54,843 nt of DNA from Acanthaster planci (Eukaryota > Echinodermata > Asteroidea > Valvatida > Acanthasteridae): the NCBI RefSeq assembly GCF_001949145.1, contig NW_019091412.1, forward strand, positions 1,382,555 to 1,437,397. The letters run 5' to 3'. Numbering within the stretch: position 1 is the first letter of the stretch; every line of letters begins with the position of its first letter. Below, piece after piece: positions 13,086 to 24,540 of this stretch. A model generated the notes under the pieces. That model made no database searches, was not told where the DNA came from, and saw only the letters and a program-made list of their open reading frames with translations. Made by a program: the position numbers and the translations under genes.

Positions 13086-14492
13086 CCAGCTCGGGAGAGA
13101 GGGGAAGATGGATTCAACCAAAACAACCAAATTTTTTTTAAAAACTTTGCATGAAGTAGGGATACTCATGATCTATACAAATGTGAAATTCAGTTCATCC
13201 CAATGTATGGTGTTGTTGTGTCTGCTCATTTGAAATTCATGGCCACACGATATCAGAAACAAATTTGTTGAGGGATTCATCCCCCAGCCCCCCCCTTTCT
13301 TTTATGATTAAAATCACATTTGCTTCATGCCAAAAATCCAATAATTGTGTGTTTGTCAAGAATGGGTAAGTATGTACCGGTACATGTACATGTATGCGGT
13401 GCAGGAAATCTGCTCGCAACGTCAGCCCGATCAGCACGGCTGTGTCTCATCCGACCGTCTGTCCACTTGTCATAAGGACAAGCCAAAATAATTATAGACA
13501 GCCACTTTTTGTTTGTACACATGTACAAAATTTGCAAAAGCCAATTTTTCATAAAATTTACATAATGGTTACACGCACATGTAAGTGTTTGTTGTGCGTG
13601 GACAGGTACCGTAGGGTTTAACCTTTGCTGGGAGGGAAAGACAGATCATTCAAACCTAAATGAAATTCTGGCAGCTGTTTGTCAACCACTATGCTCTAAA
13701 CATGTTCAATTACGCATGATATCAGGTGCTTTGTTTGAAGTACATTGTACGGTATTTTGCAGTCTGAAATATATTCAATGTTCATTGTATCAGTCTGAAT
13801 TGGAATGCCAAAATTAAATTTTTGAGAGTGTCATAAACATGAACAAATTTCAAAGGGGTGCATGTCTAGGGGAATTTTAGCAAGGAGAGGGAATTTGATA
13901 CATGAATGAATCTACATGTAGGAAAACCAGGTTAAAATAGGAGGATGGGGTAAAATTTTAGGAATGAAAAGGTTTCAGTTCCATTAACATCTGGCAGGAA
14001 CACGTTTAAAACGTCGGATAAACTTGTGTTGTTTGTTCATACGAAATTATGAAGGTCCAACAAATGAATACATGTATCATCTCCTCACAGAGACTTTGTT
14101 TGCCATGCCCATACAACAGGTAGAGCCCAAATGGGCCCAATTTCAAGGCACTGTTTACTGCAAGCCAAAAATTGGCGCTTACTATAGTAGAAACTTCTGT
14201 GCTTACAACGAAACTACATGTATTTCGCCGGTTAGCAAGGAATTTTGGCTTGTGCGCATGCATACATCCCGTACCTAGGGATCCTGTGCTTCAACGGTTT
14301 GTGCAGCATTTTTCTGCTAATGCCAGTAGCACAGAATGAAGATCGTTAGTGCAAAATTCTGCACTAAGCAACACCATGAAACTGGGTCATGATCTTTCTC
14401 TAGAAACAAGAAAAAAAACTTCCATGTGCATGTACAAAGCGACAATCACAGTTACAAACTTGAAACGTGTTAACCCTAACCTTTCCCAACCA

Positions 14493-14529
14493 CACAGAAT
14501 TAAACAGTGGTAAAGTGTTTAATTCTGTG
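14493..14529. repeat. Perfect 14-bp inverted repeat (hairpin)
   Basis: Arms CACAGAATTAAACA (14493-14506) and TGTTTAATTCTGTG (14516-14529) are exact reverse complements around a 9-nt loop. It may be a transposon relic. No flanking duplication was recognised. Confidence 0.8.
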
Positions 14530-14870
14530 GGGATAGGTCTGGTAGGCCCATAACAGCTGGCTTTTGCATTGGGTTTGGCATACCTCAGGAAAACAAAGTC
14601 CAACAGCCTCTGTGCACAAAGTCCCATGTTTAACTTTTTGTGAATGAGGAAGGTTAGGGCCAGCAACCCTTGGGGGGGTAGAGCCAGCAAGGGGGGGGGG
14701 GGCTAGGGTTTAATGGAGAAACACATAGAGGCCGTCAGGAAAAAGTAAGCAGGTGGAAATGATGAGGTACTGGTTTATTTCTTACTTCCCCTAAAAGAGG
14801 ACGGCTACTTGGCACAGAGGTTTTTCCTTAACAAATGACGCTTAGTAGTAACATATCTGTAACCGTATTG

Positions 14871-14966
14871 TTGCTAGGTCCCTAATTTTGCCACCTTTGA
14901 TTGTCAAGTTTTATTGGATTTCACAGTAAGTAAGCAGGTAAGTGGCGCAATAAGGGACCTGGCGAC
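14871..14966. mobile_element. Small foldback element
   Basis: The left arm TTGCTAGGTCCCTAATTTTG pairs with the right arm, whose reverse complement reads TCGCCAGGTCCCTTATTGCG. Both arms continue into GCCAC. The arms lie about 40 bp apart. No coding capacity. Confidence 0.65.
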
Positions 14967-15008
14967 TATATCATGGTCACGGGCAGTAGACTTAGTACAT
15001 GTACTTAT

Positions 15009-15347
15009 GTTACGCCCCAACTATAGCATAAGTCCCAACTATAGTTGGGACGGTCCAAACTGTAATGCTGTAGTTAGGCTGGCCCAACTATTGTTGACCA
15101 ATGCCTGTGGGAAATGTCTCAACATTATCCAAGTCAGTGTGTCTCACACTTGACACAATTCATCTAAAATGTGGCACTTAGCCCTATGACCAATGACATG
15201 ACATTTGCAAACAATATGACTTTGGCACATGCTGGGCACATCATGCACACAGGACCTCTCTGCTGTAGTTGGGCCGGCCCAACTGTAGCACTCTAGTTGG
15301 GACGGGCCCAACTATAGTTGGGACTGATGCTATAGTTGGGGCGTAAC
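15009..15347. mobile_element. Foldback element (MITE-like), 339 bp
   Basis: The left end GTTACGCCCCAACTATAGCA and the right end, which reads GCTATAGTTGGGGCGTAAC, are inverted copies. Within each arm the palindrome CCCAACTATAGTTGGG and GGCCCAACT blocks repeat. Arms are about 80 bp. I found no clear target duplication, so the superfamily is open. Confidence 0.8.
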
Positions 15348-15557
15348 ACCTACAGTACAGGCCTAATTAATTAATTGTCTGCAGTTCATGCAGTTTGGCC
15401 TAAATCATAGGCCTAGGGCCTACATGATATTTGATTGAATTATGACATCAGTATTTGACCCCCAAAAATGACAGAAAGGCGTCTAGCCTGGACGGTTGGC
15501 CTAGTATGGTACAGTAGATCATTAGATTAATAGATGTACTAGTCACAGACATCTTAC

Positions 15558-15601
15558 CTCAATGCCACACGTACGCTTGAGTCGTCTTTTGGATCAGGCA
15601 T
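15558..15601 (-). CDS. Possible first coding exon of a kinesin (KIF21-like)
   Basis: ATG at 15599-15601 opens 14 codons plus two bases, read as MPDPKDDSSVRVAL-R, and ends at a consensus donor, AG|GTAAGA. The string S-S-V-R-V-A-L-R is typical of kinesin motor N-termini, and KIF21-type kinesins split their first coding exon near this point. A motor domain would continue with a V/I-R-P motif and the GQTGxGKT P-loop, but neither was found in the 9 kb downstream. This could be a real gene with a very long first intron, a relic, or an unrelated start exon, including an unusual N-terminus for the NANS gene on the same strand. Confidence 0.4.
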
Positions 15602-18319
15602 GGTGTCAACTTCTATCAAACAAGAACAACCGATTGTAAAGTACAGTTGAAGACTTCTTGAAGTTACAGCGTGAATGCCTGCGACATGTACAAAATCACT
15701 GCAGCCCAAGTGACTGTGCAAACCGCGTCCTACACATGTAAATTAATGTTTTCCTGTCGTCCCTACTTCACATAAACTCTGATTTCCGACTTGTCTGTCT
15801 CGCGACGGCTTTTAATCCCCTAGTTGATAGGTCAAGCCATGGTTACTCAGTCATTTATGCTACTTGTTGTTGCTGTTACTTGACATTTTCGCCGAAAACT
15901 TGGAGAAACATTGCAGAGATTTAAAGCGCACATTAGCCGCGGGAGCGGCTGCTCCGGTCGATTAAAAAAACACTGGTAAGCGGTGAAATATCGCATGCAC
16001 AATATTGCAAAGTATGGAAACAGGATACCAGTGACTTATTAAGAATCCTTGAGGGCGCTGTTTACGTTAAGTGGGCCAGGGCGCCGCCGGGCTATGGAGA
16101 GGTACTTGGTGTATTGTTGCTCAGCACTAGCACCCCCAAATAGTAGGGAAACCCATGCGCTCAGTTCTACCCCCGCGCCTCTATGCAAAAGGCCTAAAGG
16201 TTGGAGGTTATCAAGTTGTGAACGAAATACTCCGAGTTTGAAGCAACAAAGCTCAAATTCGTGATTTAGAAAATATCTACAGGAGTGCTTCCAATTATAG
16301 CACCTCTCGTTGTCCTATGGGATTCACAAAATATTGATGACCAGTGCGCGTAAAAATCTAGCCATTATCATCAAGATTGAGCGGATGATTGCACCCATTC
16401 CAAGGCCTAATTGAAGTTTTGATCTCTTCTCAGAAACCTGCCTGGGCCTCAGTTTGACAGTCCAGTTTTCGTATGCTGTCGTCCAAGAACAACATGCCGA
16501 TTTTGTTGATACATCTGTCCTGTACGTCACTTGGCTCTGTGTACGCCAACAGCGGACGCACAAGGAACATTCTTGTTTTATTTTATCAAATTGAAAGTGC
16601 TCATTATATAAGCACAGCCTTCATTAAATGACGGAAAACCATTCCAATTTCAGATTTGGTAGCATTTTTTTTCATCCTTGACAGGACGTTTCAGTGGTCA
16701 CATTTCCCCAAAGCAGACTTGTTTTGTCATGATACGTAACTTACCGTTTTAATAGAGCAGTTTGCAACCACCGAGTCGTTTTAAAAATCATTTTAAAGTT
16801 GTTTCCCAGAGGTGGCATCAAGCCTTGAGTCATTTTTTGCAAGTCCAAGTCAAGTCACAAGTCAAAGCTGGTTTTTACAAGTCAAGTCACAAGTCACAAA
16901 ATACACTGTAGGGACTCGAGTCCAAGACACGTTATGACTGGAGTCAGCAACTCTGTCGTTTTCCTTTCTGTAAAGAAAACGGCTCGACCAGTCTATTGTG
17001 AATTTCTTAATCAAATTGCAATACCACGCAAGTTACCACAAATAGATATGGCTATCGTGACGTAATAGATAGGCCTATCTTCAACTAGACGCAGGATTTT
17101 CATTTCTCTTTCTTAAAAATGTAATGTCCGGAACAGAACGAAAAGTTAAGTCAAATAAAGTAATGGTAATTCTCTACTTGAATTTCGTATGTTTAATTTC
17201 AATGAAATATAATTTGCTAAAAATTAATGCAGAATGAGTTCCGTGTATGGGCCACAGCTAAGCAGGAACTATGTGCAAAAGTAGGAAGATTAAATGTTGA
17301 ATCCAGAGTAGGCCTAACTGAATTGAAAGTAAGTCTGTGTTTAGTACGTCTTTGGATCGAGGTATATACGCGCATTTAAATCTGTCCACATTGTTTGTTT
17401 TCAGGCAATTCGCTCGTCAGGACGCTGGGAATCGTTTTTGAGCTCTCATTGGCCAAATTTTTAAGACCTTTGACCGAGAGGTCATTAATTCCTTTGTAAA
17501 CATTCTTGGGTAAATCATTTTATCCTTAGATTTTGCTAATAGTTACGGAAATTAGTTGCGGATTAAGAATTGTCATCAAATGAGTCGCTTTCGCACCTGT
17601 GCTTAAATCTCGCAATGTTTTGCGCGTCTAAAAATGTGACCCCGTGTGACGTATTTCCTTCACAAAAATACATGAAACGGATTAGCCCTTCCCAGCGTCC
17701 TGTGTGGGCGCTGGATGACAAATGAAATAGATAGGTGGATATTTTTGACGTGTCTACAATGAATTAATGAATTTCATTCAGGGTTGATGGAAATATTTCT
17801 TGAAAAATTAATTTAAGTCTAAATTTGTCATTTTTACAATCGTTATTTCCTTTTAACGTAATTTTTCTCATCCTTTTCCTACCATAACATGTAATGATAT
17901 GAGAAGTAATATCCGATAATGAATAATAGAAATATTGTATGAAGCATAAAAAATACTTGTTAAGTGGATAAAGGTTGAAGTTGGGCTAGAAGTATTAATT
18001 ATGGAAAAGAAACGTCACTTGAGGGCGTCCTTCAGGCGGGAGCCAGTGAAGAAATCCCATTGCTCAAGCTGAATGCCTTTCGCTGGTTTCGAAACACGTG
18101 TAATTTTTATCATTTCGTTGAATACTTACTTGTTCTTGGCAACTTGCTGCATTCAGCTGAAACCTGGCTACGTCACATAGGCCCCCCCTCCCGATCTAAA
18201 TTGATAGAATTTTAGGCATTTTACTGATTGTCAACAGAATCTGCTTAAACTGAATTCTTTGCAAGCAGGAAGACAGGTGATATTTTTGACCTGGTTTTAT
18301 CAGGACAGGTCAAGTTTGA
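15602..18319. other. Divergent intergenic region upstream of JMJD6
   Basis: It lies between the minus-strand start exon at 15601 and the JMJD6 start at 18320, so it should carry both promoters. I see no TATA box I would trust. GC content rises near 15.9-16.2 kb. A run of AAGTC and ACAAGTC words fills 16840-16910. The open frame at 16324-16563 (minus) has no family features. Confidence 0.5.
16840..16910. repeat. Low-complexity AAGTC/ACAAGTC-rich stretch
   Basis: Words AAGTCAAGTCACAAGTC recur with short interruptions. No coding sense. Confidence 0.6.
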
Positions 18320-21300
18320 ATGGACGAGAAGTGTCGACGGAGAGTATGGAGCGCAAAACGGGCAGCAAGACCAGGTAGGGTTGAAAAATTTCTTTAACTG
18401 TTTAGGCTTAATAGGCCTACCTCGGAAAGAGTTCCATACACGGATAATATCCCCTAAAGACTTGATGTCCCCATCATGCCCATACATAAGTACATGTAGG
18501 CTACATCAGTACATGTCATGCTACGAGAACTGTCTGAAAAGGGAATGACTGGTTCCAGATAGAAAAAAACATTGTCCAGAAAAGTTTATTTCAGGAGGGA
18601 AGAAACCAAGTCATTTACACAGAAAACACTCAGAAATTTTCAGACCAGTCTCATAGGCTTATGAACAGTGGCATCCATGTATGGAACTCTTTCCCTGAAA
18701 GACCCAAGACTGTTCCAAGAAAATGCTTCAGAATTTTTTCAGCTAAACTTAGGCTAAGTAAAGTTCATTTTGGGGACATTTTATCACTTTATGACAGCTG
18801 TTGTTATATCATTGAATTTGAAAGGGTAAATTTGTGTTGTCCATATATGGAACTCTTTCCAATAGCTCAATATTTTCTCTGCTAAATTTGACTTTTTGGG
18901 ACATCTTATTGCTTTTAGATGTTGTAAAGTGGCTCACTGTAGGAAGGAAATTTATTCATGTTAGTGACACCATGAAGCTATAATAAGTCAAAATGTGTTC
19001 ATTGTACTCAGTCTCAGGTGTACTATGATGTGAATGGAAAGTAAAACTTCCTGTTGAAATTCTCAGTCATCTGTTATTTTCAACTTCAGAGCTCCGAGAT
19101 TCCCACGATTGGGAAAAGCAGAATTACCACCGCACCTTTGACCTTTCGGCTAGTGGCATCACAGAAGGGGTCACGCGAGTAGACTCCACACAGATTTCTC
19201 TAGAGGAGTTCATCAATAAATTTGAGAGACCAGCAATTCCTTGTGTATTGACCAATGATCAGACTGATTGGCCGGCCAAGGAGAAATGGACACCTGAGGT
19301 AAACAAAAATACCATGGTTAACGTAATACATGTGATAGATACTGTCGACTCATAGTACGAGCTTGGATAGGATGAAATTCAGGTTTAGACAAGCCTCGAT
19401 CAAAGTATGTACATTCCCATGAGAAAAAGTCATTGATATGAGCTTGGGTGATACGAGATTTTGGTAAAGAGGACTTTTTTTTTGTTTTTTTGTCTTGGTC
19501 CACTCGAGTGAAATGAATTGTTATCTATTCAGTTAGCATGGCATTTGAAAACAACTCAAGTCAATGAACCCATTCAAAAGGTGCCACTGTACTGGCAAGG
19601 GTGATGAGCTCTCTAAACCACAGCTACAATTTGGAGGCATTTGAGGTTCCCATAGTTACAGCAGCCATAATATCTTCTCTGTAGTTGGAGTAGACTGGTT
19701 CCTTCTACTTCTGTTACAGTACTAGAGACAGGAACCAGGAATGGAATGAATATACATGCCCTGACCTGTGTGATCCCCCAATATTGGATAGTCCAAAGGC
19801 TGTTTCATTCTTCAGACAGCAAACGTTTGCAGTGAATTTCGCTTTATTTGATTTAGGTTTTACAAATTTGCAAATCAATTGTTCAATCTGATGTCACAGA
19901 ATTGGAATTCGTGTTCGCTTTCACAACAGTGCCATATCTTCCGATTTTATTATGAGTTTACATACATCCTAGCGGGTTAGGGTTAAATATGTACATGTTG
20001 CAGCCACAAGGCCTGAGTTTGGAGACTGGTTCAGTAGTCTGGACTATTACCATAATTTTAACCAATCACAAGGCTTGTTGTAGCAGCCTGCAACGGATTG
20101 TATGGGTGTTTGCACATTATGGATGCTTTTCCCTAAGCATCGAGCATATAAAACAAAAACAATAATGAAAAATTTCAGTTCCAAACATTTGATTGGCTGT
20201 GCAGAAAATCTGACTACAGATATAAACTGGAAGTTCTAAAACACGTTTGTACCGATGGGATTTAAAATTTGTTGTTGCAAACTTAAATTGAGTTGAATTT
20301 GGACAAAAATTGCTGTTTCAGTAAGGAAAGGTCACTATGCCCATATATGGTGATACTCTAGACTGTTCATAATGACGTCACATCAGTTACCCAACAGTGA
20401 TCTCTTGCTTTTTACAGCGGCTGGCTAAAAAGTACAGGAACCAACGCTTCAAATGTGGAGAGGATGACGAAGGCTACTCCGTCAAAATGAAAATGAAATA
20501 TTACATCAAATATGCAGCCAACAATAGAGACGACAGTCCACTCTACATCTTTGACAGCAGCTTTGCAGAGGTAAATCAGAAATTCAGTATTCATGAATCA
20601 AACAGCGACTGTATTCTGTAGTCTAGAGAATATGTTCAATAGGTTGAAAATCCTGTTGAAACTGCCTGTAGTCCTCGATAAGCCCCTAGCTTGACCAAGA
20701 GAGAGAGCAGTTTTAGCAACGGAGGCTCCTTTGGTTGGAACTGAACTTCGCTGGTTCACGAACGGCAATGAAATGTATGCGTTACGGTCGCATCGCTACC
20801 AACAAAATGAACACTCCCAATCAACTCAGCTCAGAGGGGGTGCTTCTGCTCGATGCTGATACTTTGAAAACCTTTCACTTTGCTAAATAGTTTGGACCCT
20901 TTTAATTGTTAACCTGTTGGTAGCAAGATTTGTTGTATTCTTTTAATTTTGAAAGCAGCATAGCAAACAGAAGCAACTTCTGAGTGACTACATCGTGCCC
21001 AAGTTCTTTCGGGATGACCTGTTTAAGTACGTCGGGGAAGACCGGCGACCACCGTATCGCTGGATTGTCATTGGTCCTGCACGCTCGGGTACCGGCATCC
21101 ATATTGATCCGCTGGGAACCAGCGCTTGGAATGCACTCATCAGAGGTCATAAAAGGTACAAATGACTTTCGAGTCTTCCTTGTTGGCTTGTCTCATGATT
21201 TGGAACAACCCGTTGCCTTCAATAAGCAATTCCTAAAAATTGACGGTCACTTTCCAATTTTTACAGCATTGCTAATGTTCTTGTTATCACAACCAAGAAA

Positions 21301-24012
21301 TTGTTTTTCCATCTCATCAGGTGGGTCATGTTCCCTACTCACACTCCAAAGGAATTACTGAAAGTGAAGCAAGAAGAGGGAGGCAGACAGAGAGATGAGG
21401 CAATTACGTGGTTCAATGTAATCTATCCACGATGCAAACTACCATCTTGGCCAAAGGACTGTCAACCAGTAGGTAGATGCTTCCTGCTAGAGGTTGCATA
21501 TTCCAATTTTATTTATGATTGACATTGACAAAGAGCATTTCCGAACAAGGTGACAGCAGCAATAATAAGTTGATACTCCCGGCCGTTGACGCAGTAAAAA
21601 ATATTGTAATAAGCCCCATTCCTGTCAAAATTCAGGCATTGCAGTGGAGAGGCGCTGGCGTGAAAACATGAGATATTGTGCCCCGGAAGAGTCACTCGGT
21701 GTTTTATCCACCTCATATAATCAAAAGAATTTGAAACCAAAATATTTAGTGTGGGTGTCAACTCTTGCCAGATATTGGATCATCATTTACTCAACTATGT
21801 TTGTTTAATCACAAGAATGCTTACATTTCTTGTTCAGCTGGAGATTATCCAAGGGCCAGGCGAGACTGTCTTTGTCCCTGGAGGATGGTGGCATGTTGTC
21901 ATCAACCTAGACATGACCATCGCTGTCACTCAGAACTTCTCCAGTCAGACCAACTTTCCGACTGTCTGGCACAAGACCGTCCGAGGCCGGCCTAAACTGT
22001 CCAAGAAATGGCTAGTTGCCCTCAAGGTGGGTGATTTTTTAAATGCTAGGTCACTGTGCTTGGTTGAAGTTGTTGGATTACTAACTCATGACTTGTGACT
22101 TGGCATTCAGTTTGACTTGATTACACCCACTTGTTTGATGAGTGAAAAGTCAAAGGTAGGTAGTGAAATGGATATGTCACACAGAGGATTATGTGGATAA
22201 AAGACGTCCTCGTGCTGCATTTGTTTGCTCTTAACCTTTCTGGTTCTGAATGACGTCACACTTCAGAACATCAGAAGGGCTGTATTCACATTGTGGATTC
22301 TGCGGTTATATGGCTACAAGACAAATCTGTTGGCTTACCGTAAAGATTAACCTAAGCCAACAGCCGTCCTCTTCAGATGACCTTTTTCCACGGAGTGAAA
22401 ATCCTAGTAGCCATAATAAGGATGAATCAGCCCAGTCATAAGGGATTTAGTCTGTTGCTCTGAGCAACCCACTGAGTGGTCCTAACTGAAGGTAACCAGT
22501 CCCATTTGTGACTCTATCTTTTGGTCGATTCATGCTTGGTGTGAAAGCGAATACAAATGTGATTTGGTGATGTCTGATCAAACATTTACGATGCAAATAC
22601 ACAGTAGTTGAACACAATGCAACAAATTCTGCTGCATACGTTTTGTGATGTTGAATGTGCTTCCCTTTGTAATTCCCTGAAGTATGAACTGGCATTTTCC
22701 GTAGAATTATGCTTTTGTCAGCAGAGAGGGAAACCATAGAGACCAGAGCCAATAAGGTGACTTACCAAGGATAATTGGTCTTTGAATTTTGGCATTCGTA
22801 GCGTCAGTTGCTGACAACAATATGAGCCCCGAGCTGGACCAACAGAGGGCGCAATTTCCCAAGCAACGCCAGCTCCTATGGAAGGAACTGCACTTCACTG
22901 GTGCACAAATGACTATGAAATGCACGTATTACAGTCGCATCACTGCCAACAAAATGAACTCTCCCCACTAACATGACTCCTTTCAACCCATGAGGGGGTG
23001 TTTCTACTTGAGATGGATATTGCTTTCGACAGGGTGTTAGGTTGTTTCTGAATTAATTAGCTGCGGCTCTATGAGAACTGGCTAAAGCCATTACCAAAGG
23101 CTAATGTAAAGCCGTGTAACTTGCCACAGTGCCTTACTGTTGAGTTTGCCTTTTCCAACAGAGAGAGAAGCCTGAGTTAGCAGCCGTAGCCGATAAGGTG
23201 GATCTATCCCGACCCTCTGGCCTTCAATCTGACAGTAGCAGCTCATCTAGTTCTAGTTCCTCTAGCAGCGATAGTGCATGCTCTTGCTGCGGCCATAGTG
23301 CCTCGAACAGTGACAGCAACAATGAATCAGACAGGCGAACCAAGCGGTAAATGATCAATAGCACTTGCAGACAGTCAGTAGTACATTTCCTGTTCACGTG
23401 GATCATGTACAGCAAGTTGACAATTTTGACGTGTATACCAGACCCATTTTCTGTCAGTCCTGGCAGGAGTGCTTATGGTTGTTATTATTTAGTCTTTCCG
23501 GTAATGACACCAAGGATTCCTCAAAAGCGCCCTCGGCACTGTCGCTCACAAGCCTGAGGAGACCTGTAGAAAGAAGACAATGAGAAGCAATTTGAACTTT
23601 CAGAGGTGGAAGAAACCCCCAGAAAAATTTTCTGGGTAAAACCCACGGAATCACGTAGAGAATGAAAACCCAATCGGCTTGTGGATCAAGCCGGGACTCT
23701 AACCGGGCCGCATAGATGAAAGACGAGGAAAGCAGCACAAAGCCAACCCGGCCCACCGGATTGATATAAAGTCCCTATTGACGGATATAAATTTGTCCAT
23801 TTGTCCCCTCTCTTCTTGTACTCAGCCGCAAGATTTCAGTGTCCGCAAGCTCTCCTGATAGCACTCTTAACGACGATGTTGTGGAGCCAACTCCAGAGAA
23901 CTTCACTCAGCCACACCCTTGGACACGCGACCAATCACAGTTACTGTCTCATCCCCAGCAGTCCAGTGCTTCACCAGCTGACCAATCAGGTGAGGCGTAC
24001 CATAGCAGATAA
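18320..24012 (+). CDS. JMJD6: JmjC-domain arginine demethylase / lysyl hydroxylase JMJD6
   Basis: A 2-oxoglutarate and Fe(II)-dependent oxygenase of the nucleus, described as a lysyl-5-hydroxylase of splicing factors and a reported arginine demethylase. Eight exons join in phase: 18320-18374, 19090-19298, 20418-20570, 20959-21155, 21321-21468, 21838-22026, 23162-23346 and 23826-24012, giving 440 aa (human 403). Exon 1 encodes [18 protein letters not shown], matching the basic N-terminus of the family. The iron ligands fall at His187, Asp189 ([11 protein letters not shown]) and His273 ([10 protein letters not shown]), with Lys204 and Asn287 also in place, the same numbers as human. Exon 7 encodes the poly-serine tract (11 Ser in a row). 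The last exon adds a Ser/Pro/Gln tail ending EAYHSR. If intron 7 is kept, a TAA at 23348-23350 ends the protein at 379 aa. Introns hold repeats: copy B, copy C and a SINE. Confidence 0.96.
20690..20868 (+). mobile_element. Interspersed repeat family, copy B (JMJD6 intron 3)
   Basis: It has TTGGTTGGAACTGAACTTCG, then CGCTACCAACAAAATGAACA, then GGGGGTGCTTCTGCTC, in the same order as copies A, C and D. It lies inside intron 3 in the sense direction of the gene. Confidence 0.85.
22825..23015 (+). mobile_element. Interspersed repeat family, copy C (JMJD6 intron 6)
   Basis: It starts GAGCTGGACCAACAGAGGGC, continues through GCCAACAAAATGAAC, and ends CCCATGAGGGGGTGTTTCTA. It is more diverged than copies B and D. 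Confidence 0.8.
23590..23765 (-). mobile_element. tRNA-derived SINE in JMJD6 intron 7
   Basis: On the minus strand a Pol III B-box-like GGTTAGAGTCC (23694-23704) differs by one base from GGTTCGANTCC. It sits about 30 bp after a weak A-box-like TGGCTTTGTGCTG. A body with GATTGGGTTTTCATTC and CGTGGGTTTTACCC follows, which resembles the conserved central part shared by several invertebrate SINE superfamilies. The 3' tail and target duplication were not resolved. Confidence 0.55.
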
Positions 24013-24251
24013 TGAAGGCATGTAGTACCTGTATGTGGTTAATATGCAAGGTGCTACACATCCAGCCAATCATATTACATTGTACAGAGCCTATAAAGCT
24101 AAAGCATATAACAAATGGGTGATGTAATCCAAGCTCGAGTCTATCACACGTCCCTGTAAGTCCATCACAAGGCATTCAGTCTGAAGCCAATTCACAAGCT
24201 ATTCAAATGAGCTGTGACAAAAGCATTCCTTTGTCATTGTTCACCCTGTTA

Positions 24252-24334
24252 CTTGTGACTGGCCTTGTGAAGGGACTTGTGACTGGCCTTGTGAAGGGAC
24301 TTGTGACTGGCCTTGTGAAGGGACTTGTGACTGG
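24252..24334. repeat. 24-bp minisatellite, 3.5 copies
   Basis: The unit CTTGTGACTGGCCTTGTGAA plus GGGA repeats at 24252, 24276, 24300 and 24324 with no mismatch. The length is a multiple of three, so it leaves a spurious open frame of L-V-T-G-L-V-K-G repeats. Confidence 0.95.
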
Positions 24335-24540
24335 ATCCTGTGATGGCTCGAATACAACATTGCCTCATCAAGTCATCTGTGTGCTCACTGAATTGCGACC
24401 TACCCGAATTCTAAGACCTCATTTTTTGACACATTTGGGCATTAAGATAAGAAGGTTAACTTTAATGGTCCATTGTTGCCTTGAATTAATTTTGAGCAAT
24501 TTTTTTCACTGCAAGGAGAACCTATTTGGCATAGTGGGAA

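Larger units (their letters stand above)
6468..15557. other. Nine-kb stretch without a recognisable gene
   Basis: No exon of a known family was found on either strand. It is dense in TACATGTA-type palindromes, notably 8.9-9.7 kb and 11.4-12.0 kb. It holds a TTAA-bounded element (7244-7834), an interspersed repeat (9437-9643, minus), a 43-44 bp tandem duplication (12981-13085), a perfect 14-bp hairpin (14493-14529) and two foldback elements (14871-14966, 15009-15347). If the NANS gene is intact, its missing N-terminal exons should lie here or further right, but I could not see them. If the exon at 15558 belongs to a kinesin, this stretch is within its first intron. Confidence 0.5.

Noticed and set aside
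18001-18069. A short frame starting MEKKRHLRASF, a possible JMJD6 first exon
   Set aside because: It ends at its own stop without a donor that joins exon 2 in phase. The frame at 18320 joins perfectly and matches the family N-terminus.
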